The position numbers and the translations under genes were made by a program. From NCBI RefSeq assembly GCF_965218685.1, contig NZ_OZ244657.1, forward strand, positions 1,116,001 to 1,180,000: 64,000 nucleotides of DNA, in the 5' to 3' direction. How positions within the stretch are numbered: position 1 is the first letter of the stretch; each line of letters opens with the position of its first letter. The stretch is from Thalassobius sp965218685. Lineage in GTDB: Bacteria > Pseudomonadota > Alphaproteobacteria > Rhodobacterales > Rhodobacteraceae. The notes under the pieces are model-generated. The model worked only from the letters and a program-made list of their open reading frames with translations, ran no database searches and had not been told where the DNA came from. Positions 34,198 to 42,038 of this stretch are shown here, piece by piece.

Positions 34198-35163
34198 ATG
34201 AAGGCCATTGTCAGCCATGAATTCGCACCGCTTGATGCATTGAAATACGAAGAGGTCGCCCACCCCCAGCCCTCGGGGCGCGAGGTGGTAATCAAGGTCG
34301 AGGCCGCGGGCGTGAACTATCCTGATGGGCTGGTGGTGCAGGGCCTGTACCAGATGAAACCTCCGCATCCTTTCACCCCCGGAATGGAGGCCGCCGGTGT
34401 GATCGAGGCCGTCGGTCCCGACGTGACCACCCTGAAGGTTGGTCAACGCGTGGCCACTATCTGCAGCTTGGGTGGATACGCTGAAAAGGTGCTGGTCGAC
34501 GAACGCCGCGCCTTTGCGATTGACCAGATGGATGGCGGGGATGCCTGCGCGCTGTTGGTAGCCTATGGCACCTCGCATCACGCGCTGAAACAGCGGGCGC
34601 AACTGAAAGAGGGCGAAACCCTGTGTGTTCTGGGTGCCGCCGGGGCCACCGGGATCGCGGCCGTGCAGATTGGCAAAATCATGGGTGCACGGGTGATTGC
34701 CGTCTGTTCAACCGACGAAAAGCGCGAGCTTGCCAAACAGGCCGGCGCGGACGAGGCGATCGGATATGACGATCTGAAAAACGATCTGAAGGCGCTAACC
34801 GATGGTAAGGGCGTGGACGTGGTCTATGACTCGGTCGGTGGGGCGGCGTTTGACGCGTGCTCGCGTTCGATGGCACGGAACGGTCGGCTGCTGGTGATCG
34901 GCTTTGCCAGTGGCGAGATTCCCAAGTTCCCAGTGAACCTGTCTTTGGTCAAGGAATATGCTGTGGTCGGTGTGTTCTGGGGCAACTTCACCCAAGCCGA
35001 ACCACAGGTCTATGCCGACAACATGAAAGAGCTGGTCGGCTGGTACAGCGCAGGCAAGGTCAAACCGCTGATCGAGGGACGCTATCCCCTGTCCGATGCC
35101 GCCGAGGTGCTGAAACGCGTGTTGGGGCGTGGCGCGACAGGGAAGCTGGTGTTGGTGCCCTAA
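34198..35163 (+). CDS. NADPH:quinone oxidoreductase-like (zinc-free MDR) protein
   Basis: 321 residues from the ATG at 34198, where the family N-terminus MKAIVSHEFAPLDALKYEE begins; the frame is open to 34039 without similarity. Motifs: VEAAGVNYPDGLVVQGLYQ near 36, PFTPGMEAAGVIEAVG near 57, coenzyme motif LGAAGATGIAAVQIGKIMG near 145 and DVVYDSVGGAAFD near 205. The family reduces quinones or enoyl-type double bonds with NADPH. It lies divergent to an acyl-CoA ligase, so it may reduce an unsaturated CoA intermediate; the exact substrate is unknown. Confidence 0.88.
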   Translation: MKAIVSHEFAPLDALKYEEVAHPQPSGREVVIKVEAAGVNYPDGLVVQGLYQMKPPHPFTPGMEAAGVIEAVGPDVTTLKVGQRVATICSLGGYAEKVLVDERRAFAIDQMDGGDACALLVAYGTSHHALKQRAQLKEGETLCVLGAAGATGIAAVQIGKIMGARVIAVCSTDEKRELAKQAGADEAIGYDDLKNDLKALTDGKGVDVVYDSVGGAAFDACSRSMARNGRLLVIGFASGEIPKFPVNLSLVKEYAVVGVFWGNFTQAEPQVYADNMKELVGWYSAGKVKPLIEGRYPLSDAAEVLKRVLGRGATGKLVLVP

Positions 35164-35529
35164 GCGGGCCGCGTATCACCAAATCAGAAGAATTCCGAGG
35201 CATGGCGCATTTGATTAGGCGCCTGTTTCGGTCCGAGATTGCTGATTGCGTGTTTATCCAAGGACGGCCCGAAGCCTAAAGGGCCACGCAGGGAGCCGCT
35301 GGAAAAATACGTTTGCGAATGGCTCAATGGGACCAGAGCCAACACCTATCGGCGATTAGTTCAGTTGGCAGCATAGTTAAGCTTTCATGCGAATGAAGTA
35401 AATTTCATGGAATAATTAATCCATTAAAATCTGAATGTTATAGGCTTTGTTCTGACAAAAGTTGGGATGCTTTTGATCTAGTCAAGGCGTGCAGGCGTAT
35501 CCTCTCATATCAAACTGGAGGAAATAGAT
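35164..35529. other. Gene-free, AT-richer stretch with a tRNA-like fragment
   Basis: No convincing gene. A 25-codon frame at 35202-35279 (MAHLIRRLFRSE...) has poor start signals. A small hairpin TGGCTC/GAGCCA lies at 35320-35341. At 35350-35372 CGGCGATTAGTTCAGTTGGCA resembles the acceptor/D-arm start of a tRNA gene but the rest of a cloverleaf is absent. From about 35375 to 35460 the DNA is distinctly A+T rich compared with the rest of the window, leading into the fasciclin gene. A strong Shine-Dalgarno (GGAGGA, 35517-35522) closes the stretch. Confidence 0.5.
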
Positions 35530-36027
35530 ATGCTACGACGGACTTTCTTTAGCGCAGCAGCGGGCCTTGCCCTTGCTCTGACAGGCACCACAGCAATGGC
35601 TGATGGGCACGGCAGCAAAATGGATATTGTGGATACAGCGGTAAGTGCTGGTTCTTTCACAACGCTCGTTGCCGCTGTTCAGGCGGCAGGACTGGTTGAA
35701 ACTTTGAAAGGAGACGGCCCTTTCACTGTTTTCGCACCCACCGATGATGCATTTGCAGCACTTCCTGCCGGAACAGTCGAGACACTGTTGAAGCCTGAAA
35801 ATCGTGACCAGCTTGTTGCCGTGCTGACATATCATGTGGTCCCAGGAAAAGTCATGGCATCTGATTTGTCCGGCAAAAAACTCTCTGTGGAAACCGTTAA
35901 CGGTCAGTCAGTGCAGATCAGCGCATTCAGCGGCGTCTCGGTAGACAACGCTAAAGTCGTACAAGCAGACATTGACGCTTCAAACGGTGTAATCCACGTC
36001 ATCGACGCAGTTATCCTGCCAAAGTGA
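35530..36027 (+). CDS. Secreted fasciclin (FAS1)-domain protein
   Basis: 165 residues with a clear signal peptide (MLRRTFFSAAAGLALALTGTTAMA) and one FAS1 domain: DIVDTAVSAGSFTTLVAAVQ near 32, GPFTVFAPTDDAFAALPAGT near 63, LVAVLTYHVVPGKVMASDL near 95 and NGVIHVIDAVILPK at the end. FAS1 domains mediate adhesion or act as periplasmic/exported ligand-binding proteins. It has its own terminator and an AT-rich upstream region, and its base composition is lower in GC than its neighbours, suggesting later acquisition. No functional link to the surrounding catabolic genes is seen. Confidence 0.92.
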   Translation: MLRRTFFSAAAGLALALTGTTAMADGHGSKMDIVDTAVSAGSFTTLVAAVQAAGLVETLKGDGPFTVFAPTDDAFAALPAGTVETLLKPENRDQLVAVLTYHVVPGKVMASDLSGKKLSVETVNGQSVQISAFSGVSVDNAKVVQADIDASNGVIHVIDAVILPK

Positions 36028-36050
36028 TCAAGATTACATAGACTAAAACG

Positions 36051-36078
36051 GGGTCGCTCTAGGGGCGGCCCTTTTTTT
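36051..36078 (+). terminator. Intrinsic terminator of the fasciclin gene
   Basis: GGGTCGC (36051-36057) pairs with GCGGCCC (36065-36071, one G-T wobble) around TCTAGGG, followed by seven T. A second inverted repeat, AATAGCGA (36087-36094) with TCGCTATT (36124-36131) enclosing CTTTA/TAAAG, lies between it and the convergent IclR stop and may end that transcript. Confidence 0.85.
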
Positions 36079-36159
36079 GGGGCATCAATAGCGATCTTTA
36101 AGGCTGCCGTGTCCGTAAAGCTGTCGCTATTTGGTTCTGAACTCCAGGCGTATTGAGGC

Positions 36160-36987
36160 CTAGCCGCTCACTCGCGCGATGGTGTTGCGCATCTGAACCA
36201 GCTTGGGGCCCAGCTCTTCGATCAGGCGTTCCTTGGGCAGGATATAGGCCGGACCGCCCAGGTTGAAGGACAGCATGGGCGTGTCGCCGTGCATCGACCG
36301 ATACGGTACCGAGACCGAGTTCACATCCGGCTGCCACTGCCCGATATTGGCATAAAAACCCTGGGTGCGGATCTGCTCGGCCGCTTCGGCAATCTCGGCT
36401 TGGGTGCGGGGCCAGTCCTCGGGCGCGGTGCGGTCATGGATGCGCTGCATGATCTGGGCGCGCTCGTGTTCGTCCGTGCCAGCGATATAGGCGCGCCCCA
36501 TGGCCGAGCGGGCCAGAGAAATACGCGAGCCTACGTTCAACTGCAGCGAAATCATCCCTGCGGACGCCCGTGCTGCCGCGATATAGGTCATGGTCATGTC
36601 GTCGCGCCCGCCAAGGGCCACCAACACGCCGTCGCCGCATTCGTCTGCAAGGCGCTGCATATGGGGCTGCACGGTTTCGCGGATGCGCAGGCCGCCCAGG
36701 CAGGCATAGCCCAAGCCCAGAACCGGCACGCCCATTTTGTAGCGTCCGGTGTTTTCTTCGTAGACCAGATAGCCCAGCTTTAGCAGGGTGTATGTCAGGC
36801 GGGACACGGTCGAGTTCGGCAAACCCGTCCGTTCGGCCAATTCGCGGTTGCCCAGGCCACCGGTATCGTCGGGTTTGAACGCGCGCAAGATTTCCAGGCC
36901 GCGATGCAGCGATGTCACAAACTGGCGATCGTTTTCGTATTCAGCCTCGACCAGATCGGCCGCGGTTTCAGTCGTTCTTTTTCGCAC
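36160..36987 (-). CDS. IclR-family transcriptional regulator
   Basis: About 275 residues from the GTG at 36987, which has GGAG seven bases upstream; a TTG start at 37044 would add 19 residues. The N-terminal winged helix includes SLHRGLEILRAF then NRELAERTGLPNSTVSRLTY (recognition helix) and GYLVYEENTGRYKMG. The C-terminal effector domain follows from about 110, including FYANIGQWQPDVNSVSVPYR near 218. It lies between the two acyl-CoA ligases and is the only local regulator of the catabolic region, so it probably senses a pathway acid or CoA ester and binds the ATTCCGC palindromes. Confidence 0.9.
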   Translation of the reverse strand: MRKRTTETAADLVEAEYENDRQFVTSLHRGLEILRAFKPDDTGGLGNRELAERTGLPNSTVSRLTYTLLKLGYLVYEENTGRYKMGVPVLGLGYACLGGLRIRETVQPHMQRLADECGDGVLVALGGRDDMTMTYIAAARASAGMISLQLNVGSRISLARSAMGRAYIAGTDEHERAQIMQRIHDRTAPEDWPRTQAEIAEAAEQIRTQGFYANIGQWQPDVNSVSVPYRSMHGDTPMLSFNLGGPAYILPKERLIEELGPKLVQMRNTIARVSG

Positions 36988-37084
36988 ACCGTTCTCCGTG
37001 GCTTGCGTCTCATCCGTGGTGAGATGAGAGAGGGTTGCTCGCAACTACTTTATCAGGGTGTTTCCGGTCAAGCTGCGCATTGGT

Positions 37085-38743
37085 CTAGGGGTCTTGTGCG
37101 GTCTCCTTGTCCTGAAGTTCTCGCCAAAGCACCTTGCCCGACCCCGATTTGGGCAACTCGTCAACGAATTCGATCACTCGGGGGCATTTGTAGGCGGCCA
37201 TTTCACTGCGGCACCAGGTGATGATGTCCTGCGCACAGACCTGCCCTCGAGGAATGATGACGGCCTTCACGCTTTCGCCCCGGCGCGGGTCCGTGGTTGA
37301 GATCACGCAAGCCTCGGCGATATTGGGGTGCTTCAGCATCATCGCTTCAACCTCGGCCGGCCAAACCTTGAATCCGGCGGCGTTGATCATGCGTTTCACC
37401 CGGTCGACCATGAAGAAATAGCCGTCCTCGTCATAATATCCCAGATCCCCGGTGCGCAGAAAGGTCTTGCCATCGCGGTGCATGAATACCTCGTCCGTGG
37501 CGGCGGGGTTATTCCAATACCCCTGGAAAATCTGCGGGCCGGCCATGATGATCTCGCCGGTTTCGTTGGGGCCCAGTTCGTCCAGGGTCGCGGGGTTGAT
37601 CACTCGGCTGTCCACGTCGAACATCGGAATGCCCAGGCATTGGCGTTTTGGTGCGTCGACCGGGTTGGTGTGGGTGGCACCGATGGTTTCCGACATGCCA
37701 TATCCTTCGACATAGTCCAGACCCGTCATGTCTTTCAGTTTTTTCGCGATAGCCTCGGGCATGGCGGCCCCGCCGCCTCCGATGGCTTTCAGGCTGCTCA
37801 GATCATAGCTGTCGAACTTGTCGTCATTGACCAGATCAATCGCCATGGTCGCGATCGAGCGCCATCGGGTCACACGATAGCGCTTGATCAGCTCGGCGGC
37901 GACCTCGCGGTTCCAGCGGGTCATGATCACCATCACCCCACCCGAGGCGATGGGCATGTTCATCGCGGTCTGCATTCCGGTGACGTGGAAAAAAGGAAGG
38001 ACCGACAGGCTAACGTCGTCAGGGTACATTGGGTTCCAGTTCAGGCCGCCTTCGCAAACCGCCTGCACGCTGAAATGCGTGTGTACGCAGCCCTTGGGCG
38101 CACCCGTCGTGCCCGAAGAATAGGGGATCACGGCCAAATCCTCGGGCGTGGCTTGGGCGGGGGCAGGGCGTTCGTTTGCGTCAATGGCATCCGACCAGCG
38201 CGTGATCCCGGGGCCGTTGATCTGTTCGGGGTCCAGTCCAGCCAGCGGATCGGGCAGGGGAATGTCATACTCGGGGTCGGCAAGCTGTTTGTAGTTGGCA
38301 ACCAAAACGTGGCCGAGCGCACCAGCGTCGATCAGGGGCTGGGCATGGGGCAGCAGTTCCTGTCCGGCCAACATCACCCGTGCCCCGGCATCTGTTGCAT
38401 AGTGCTGCAACTCGGCGCGCTGGCTCATGGGGTTCACGGGGACCACTGCCGCATCCGCACGCAGAATCGCGTAATAACTGATCACCGCCTGGGGGCTGTT
38501 TTGCATATACAGAAGCACCCGGTCGCCGCGCTTCACATTCAGCCGGTTTTGCAGGTATCCAGCCAGGGCCTCGACCATCTGATGCAGCTGGGCATAGGTC
38601 AGCGTGTGCCCGTGATAGATGATCGCGGGCCGGTCCGCGAACTTGGCTGCGCTGCGGGCCAGGTTCTGGCACAGGGTATGGCGCGGGAACGCGATCTGCC
38701 GGGGTACCGATTTCGGCCAGACGCTCAGATGACGGTCAAACAT
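37085..38743 (-). CDS. Acyl-CoA ligase (AMP-binding, long-chain type)
   Basis: 552 residues. Adenylation motif IPYSSGTTGAPKGCVHTHFS near residue 208, VEGYGMSETIGATHTNP near 345, FLRTGDLGYYDEDGYFFMVD near 435 and C-terminal Lys region LPKSGSGKVLWREL near 535. It is about 35% the same kind of protein as the ligase at 32286 in motif order but clearly not a duplicate. The translation start (38743) has AGGTG upstream, part of an 18-base palindrome, and a short in-frame leader frame lies ahead of it. It is transcribed in the same direction as the IclR gene, 97 bases upstream of it. Confidence 0.92.
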   Translation of the reverse strand: MFDRHLSVWPKSVPRQIAFPRHTLCQNLARSAAKFADRPAIIYHGHTLTYAQLHQMVEALAGYLQNRLNVKRGDRVLLYMQNSPQAVISYYAILRADAAVVPVNPMSQRAELQHYATDAGARVMLAGQELLPHAQPLIDAGALGHVLVANYKQLADPEYDIPLPDPLAGLDPEQINGPGITRWSDAIDANERPAPAQATPEDLAVIPYSSGTTGAPKGCVHTHFSVQAVCEGGLNWNPMYPDDVSLSVLPFFHVTGMQTAMNMPIASGGVMVIMTRWNREVAAELIKRYRVTRWRSIATMAIDLVNDDKFDSYDLSSLKAIGGGGAAMPEAIAKKLKDMTGLDYVEGYGMSETIGATHTNPVDAPKRQCLGIPMFDVDSRVINPATLDELGPNETGEIIMAGPQIFQGYWNNPAATDEVFMHRDGKTFLRTGDLGYYDEDGYFFMVDRVKRMINAAGFKVWPAEVEAMMLKHPNIAEACVISTTDPRRGESVKAVIIPRGQVCAQDIITWCRSEMAAYKCPRVIEFVDELPKSGSGKVLWRELQDKETAQDP

Positions 38744-38749
38744 AGATCA

Positions 38750-38767
38750 CACCTGCCTTGGCAGGTG
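38750..38767 (-). promoter_or_regulatory. Palindrome covering the ribosome-binding site of acyl-CoA ligase 2
   Basis: CACCTGCC-TT-GGCAGGTG, eight perfect base pairs around two bases, directly upstream of the ligase start codon at 38743. On the mRNA it contains the only Shine-Dalgarno-like sequence (AGGTG) near the start, so folding could mask it; alternatively the dyad is a protein operator. Further upstream GGGAGGA precedes a TTG whose 12-codon frame ends within the dyad, in frame with the ligase. Confidence 0.45.
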
Positions 38768-38853
38768 GGGATTGAGTGGCTTCAAGAATGGTTCCTCCCT
38801 CTTGCGGGGCAGGTTGGCACAAACGAACGCATGGTTCAATATAGTGAAAATAA

Positions 38854-38870
38854 ATTCCGCAAAGCGGGAC
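38854..38870. promoter_or_regulatory. Candidate IclR-type operator upstream of acyl-CoA ligase 2
   Basis: ATTCCGC-AAA-GCGGGAC, a 17-base palindrome with one mismatch in six matched pairs plus the outer base, 111 bases upstream of the minus-strand ligase and about 150 bases ahead of fbp. It matches the element at 33991 and the intragenic copy at 25603. Confidence 0.45.
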
Positions 38871-39018
38871 TTGGGCCGCATCCCCGCACATTTGCGGATT
38901 CTTTCGCGGGCATCGCGTTTTTCTTTGGGCTTTGTGCGCTTTATTAAATTCAACTCTGTGGCCAAGCGTGGCATATCACGACCATCGTGTTGCAACCGAT
39001 AGAACCCGGAAGATTCAA

Positions 39019-39984
39019 ATGACCAGTCAGACCCCAGTTATCTCGAGTGACCTTATTCCCTCGGAATTGGCCCCAATTATCGAGGCCCTGTGCGCCGTGT
39101 CCAAGGACGTGGCCAAGATCATCGCAAAGGGCTCGCTTGGGCAGTCCCTGGCGCATCAGGTGGGCGAAAACAGCGATGGCGACGGTCAAAAAGCGCTGGA
39201 CGTGCTGTCGGACGAGATGTTCGCCGAGGCGCTGAAATCGACCTCGGTCCGCTGGTATGCTTCGGAAGAACAAGAAGATGCCGTGCTGCTGAACGAGGCA
39301 GGCGCCTATGCGCTGGCGATCGATCCGCTGGATGGGTCATCGAACATTGATGTGAACGTGTCGATCGGCACGATCTTTTCGATCTACGCGGCCAAGGACG
39401 AGGCCGAGGCTAGTTTCTTGCGCCCGGCCAACGAACAACTGGCTGGCGGCTATATCGTCTATGGTCCTGCCACTGCGCTGGTCGTGACCTTCGGCAAAGG
39501 CACCGTGCAATTCGTGCTGAACCCCGACTCGGGCCTGTTCGAGCTGGCCGAAGAGGCGATGCAGATCCCCGCCACTTCGAAAGAGTTCGCGATCAACGCG
39601 TCGAACTTCCGTCACTGGACCAAGCCCGTCAGCGCCTTCATCGACGACTGCCTGGCCGGGGTCGATGGCCCGCTGGAGAAGAACTACAACATGCGCTGGG
39701 TCGGCTCTTTGGTGGCTGAAACGCACCGCATCCTGACCCGCGGCGGCATCTTCCTGTACCCGCGCGATGGTCGCAGTGGCTATGAAAACGGGCGCCTGCG
39801 TATGGTGTATGAATGCGCGCCGATGGCCTTTTTGGTCGAGCAGGCTCAGGGCGGCGCTACCGATGGCAAGACCCCGATCATGGACCAGGCTGCCGACACG
39901 CTGCATGGCCGCGCGCCTTTGGTCTTTGGCAGCTCGGAACTGGTTGACCGCGTGGCCGCCTATCACGATAAGGCAGGCGCCTGA
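39019..39984 (+). CDS. fbp: Fructose-1,6-bisphosphatase, class I
   Basis: Hydrolyses fructose 1,6-bisphosphate in gluconeogenesis. 321 residues from the ATG at 39019 (GGAAG upstream); the open frame to 38932 lacks similarity. The metal/phosphate motif IDPLDGSSNIDVNVSIGT is at 101-118; the C-terminal MRWVGSLVAETHRIL-like block near 233 and GGIFLYPRDGRSGYENGRLR near 245 carry substrate-binding residues. It is followed by rpe and gph after 61 bases, a carbon-metabolism trio reminiscent of cbb-type clusters, although no RuBisCO gene is visible. Confidence 0.95.
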   Translation: MTSQTPVISSDLIPSELAPIIEALCAVSKDVAKIIAKGSLGQSLAHQVGENSDGDGQKALDVLSDEMFAEALKSTSVRWYASEEQEDAVLLNEAGAYALAIDPLDGSSNIDVNVSIGTIFSIYAAKDEAEASFLRPANEQLAGGYIVYGPATALVVTFGKGTVQFVLNPDSGLFELAEEAMQIPATSKEFAINASNFRHWTKPVSAFIDDCLAGVDGPLEKNYNMRWVGSLVAETHRILTRGGIFLYPRDGRSGYENGRLRMVYECAPMAFLVEQAQGGATDGKTPIMDQAADTLHGRAPLVFGSSELVDRVAAYHDKAGA

Positions 39985-40045
39985 CAACAGCGTTTAACAG
40001 GCCGTGCGGGCCCGTCCCGCGCGCCATATGATAAAGGGAAGCCCC

Positions 40046-40735
40046 ATGTCATTTGATCGTAACATCAAGATCGCGCCGTCGATCCTGTCCGCCGATTTCG
40101 CCAACTTCGGACAAGAGATTCAAGCCATCGAAGCCCAAGGCGCCGACTGGGTGCATGTGGACGTGATGGACGGACATTTCGTGCCGAACCTGACTTTTGG
40201 CCCGCCCGCCGTCAAAGCCTTCCGTCCGCATGTGAAAACCTTCATGGACGTGCATTTGATGATCGCGCCCGTCGATCCCTATATCGAGGCCTATGCCGAG
40301 GCGGGTGCCGACATGATCGTCGCTCATTACGAGGCCGGACCGCATCCGCACCGTACGTTGCAGGCGATCAAGGCCACTGGCGCCAAGGCGGGCATCAGCC
40401 TGAATCCGGGTACGCCGGCCTCGGTGATCGAACACCTGCTGCCGCTATGCGACATGGTTCTGGTCATGAGCGTGAACCCCGGTTTCGGCGGTCAGAAATT
40501 CATCCCCTCGTCAGTCGACAAGGTGGCTCAGGTTCGCAAGATGATCGGCGATCGCGAGATCCACATCCAGGTTGATGGCGGCGTTGATCCCAACACCATC
40601 GGCCCGTTGGTCGCGGCTGGTGCTGACTGCTTTGTCGCGGGCTCGGCCGTGTTCAAGGGCGGGTCTGTCGATACGCCCGAGGTCTATGGCGAGAATATCC
40701 GTGCCATCCGTGCTGCGGCCCAAGCGGCCCAGTGA
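40046..40735 (+). CDS. rpe: Ribulose-phosphate 3-epimerase
   Basis: Interconverts ribulose 5-phosphate and xylulose 5-phosphate in the pentose phosphate pathway. 229 residues, TIM barrel: KIAPSILSADFANFGQEI near 8, WVHVDVMDGHFVPNLTFGP near 34 (catalytic Asp and metal His), FMDVHLMIAPVDPY near 64, VLVMSVNPGFGGQKFIP near 138 and VDGGVDPNT near 174 with the second catalytic Asp. AAAGGG lies eight bases before the ATG. Its stop overlaps the GTG start of gph. Confidence 0.96.
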   Translation: MSFDRNIKIAPSILSADFANFGQEIQAIEAQGADWVHVDVMDGHFVPNLTFGPPAVKAFRPHVKTFMDVHLMIAPVDPYIEAYAEAGADMIVAHYEAGPHPHRTLQAIKATGAKAGISLNPGTPASVIEHLLPLCDMVLVMSVNPGFGGQKFIPSSVDKVAQVRKMIGDREIHIQVDGGVDPNTIGPLVAAGADCFVAGSAVFKGGSVDTPEVYGENIRAIRAAAQAAQ

Positions 40736-41394
40736 ACCAGATGGCTTTGGTGGTGTTTGATCTGGACGGTACGCTGGTCGACAGCGCACCGGACATCCAG
40801 AAGGCTGCGAACCGGATGCTGGCCGACGAAGGGCTGGATCCGCTGGACCTGCCCACGATCATCTCGTTCGTCGGTAACGGGCTGCCAAAACTGGTCGAGC
40901 GTGTGATGACCCGAACCGGTCTGGACCCTGCCCGCCATGCCGAGCTGACTGCCCTGACCTCGGCTCACTATAACGCTAGCCCATCCGCGTTGACCCTGCC
41001 CTATGACGGGGTGCCCGAGGCGCTGACAGCCCTTCAAAAGGCTGGTCATTCCTTGGCTTTGTGCACCAACAAACCTCAGGAACCTGCCCGTGCGATCCTG
41101 AAAAACCTGAAGCTTGCGCATTTCTTTGAATGCGTCGTTGGCGGCGATACTTTACCTGTTAAAAAGCCTGACCCAGCGCCGCTGCTTCATGTGCTGGAAC
41201 AGTTGGGTGGTGGCACCGCGTTGTATGTCGGTGACAGCGAGGTGGATGCCGAAACCGCTGTGCGCGCCAAAGTTCCTTTTGCCCTGTTTACAAAGGGTTA
41301 CAGGAAAGGCCCTGTCGATCAAATCCCGCATCAACACAGCTTTGACGCGTTCGCGAAGCTGCCCGATTTGGTAAATCAGGCGCTGGCCCTTTAA
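40732..41394 (+). CDS. gph: Phosphoglycolate phosphatase (HAD family)
   Basis: 220-residue HAD hydrolase converting 2-phosphoglycolate to glycolate. Motif I FDLDGTLVDSAPDIQKAANR contains both catalytic aspartates; the cap domain follows; motif II LCTNKPQ near 105, motif III Lys in VKKPDPAPL near 144 and motif IV GDSEVDAETA near 167. The GTG start overlaps the rpe stop (GTGA); an ATG nine bases later is an alternative. The rpe-gph pairing is common in proteobacteria. Its 3' end overlaps the convergent regulator gene by four bases. Confidence 0.92.
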   Translation: MNQMALVVFDLDGTLVDSAPDIQKAANRMLADEGLDPLDLPTIISFVGNGLPKLVERVMTRTGLDPARHAELTALTSAHYNASPSALTLPYDGVPEALTALQKAGHSLALCTNKPQEPARAILKNLKLAHFFECVVGGDTLPVKKPDPAPLLHVLEQLGGGTALYVGDSEVDAETAVRAKVPFALFTKGYRKGPVDQIPHQHSFDAFAKLPDLVNQALAL

Positions 41395-41954
41395 TGGGTT
41401 ACGCCCGCCAGGCGGCTTAACAGAACCGCCACGTTCTTGACCTTGAATTTGCGCAGCAGGCGCGCGCGGACATCCTCGATTGTGCGGGGGGACAGGTCCA
41501 GAACCTTGGCGATTTCCTTGCTGGTGTACCCGCGCGCCAACCACATAAGCACCTCGCGTTCGCGCGGTGTCAGTGTGGGCCCGTCGGGGTCGGTGTCGAT
41601 CAGCGCAAAGCTAAGAACGATACGGTCCAGCGGGTTGTCCGGCGTCAGCGTCCGGGCGCGGAAACGACACCAGAATTGGTGACCGTCGCGGTGCCGCATC
41701 AGCCTTTCGTCCGAATAGGGCAACGAGCGGCGCAGCGGCTCCAGCCCGATATCGCGGATTTGGTGAAACTCCTGATCGGTGCCGTAAAGTTGGCGGAAAC
41801 TTTGCCCGATCAGCTGCTCTTTGGGAAAGCCGAACATCTGCGCAAAGGTGTCGTTGCAGGCACGGATCACGCGCTGCTCGGTCAGGGCGATGCCCATTGG
41901 CGCGGCCTCAAAAGCCAGGGTTTCAAGTTCGTTCAGGGACACAGGTTTTCTCAC
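41391..41954 (-). CDS. PAS-domain LuxR-family transcriptional regulator
   Basis: About 187 residues from the GTG at 41954; an ATG at 41996 would add 14 residues but places coding sequence over a palindrome. N-terminal PAS domain: AFEAAPMGIALTEQRVIRAC then FAQMFGFPKEQLIGQSFRQLY. C-terminal LuxR helix-turn-helix: LTPREREVLMWLARGYTSKE then IAKVLDLSPRTIEDVRARLL. There is no receiver domain, so it senses a signal through PAS rather than by phosphorylation. It is divergent from the M20/ABC operon and its likely regulator. Confidence 0.88.
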   Translation of the reverse strand: MRKPVSLNELETLAFEAAPMGIALTEQRVIRACNDTFAQMFGFPKEQLIGQSFRQLYGTDQEFHQIRDIGLEPLRRSLPYSDERLMRHRDGHQFWCRFRARTLTPDNPLDRIVLSFALIDTDPDGPTLTPREREVLMWLARGYTSKEIAKVLDLSPRTIEDVRARLLRKFKVKNVAVLLSRLAGVTH

Positions 41955-41961
41955 CGTGATG

Positions 41962-41981
41962 ATACGGTATTGGCACCGTAT
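41962..41981. promoter_or_regulatory. Palindrome in the regulator/M20 operon intergenic region
   Basis: ATACGGT-ATTGGC-ACCGTAT, seven perfect base pairs with a six-base spacer, between the divergent PAS-LuxR gene and the M20 amidohydrolase operon. Size and position fit an operator for the adjacent LuxR-type regulator controlling both directions. Confidence 0.5.
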
Positions 41982-42038
41982 GGCCAAGGGATGCATGGTT
42001 TCAAGGTCAAAAGCAAGACTCAGAGGAAACCTGCCTGA

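Noticed and set aside
35202..35279. 25-codon gene after the quinone oxidoreductase
   Set aside because: No adequate Shine-Dalgarno spacing, no motif, and too short to judge.
35350..35372. Complete tRNA gene
   Set aside because: Only the acceptor/D-arm-like start can be seen; no anticodon arm, T-arm or matching 3' acceptor strand follows.
38941..41394. Calvin-cycle (cbb) operon
   Set aside because: fbp, rpe and gph are present, but no RuBisCO, phosphoribulokinase or CbbR-type regulator is seen; gluconeogenic and pentose-phosphate roles suffice.
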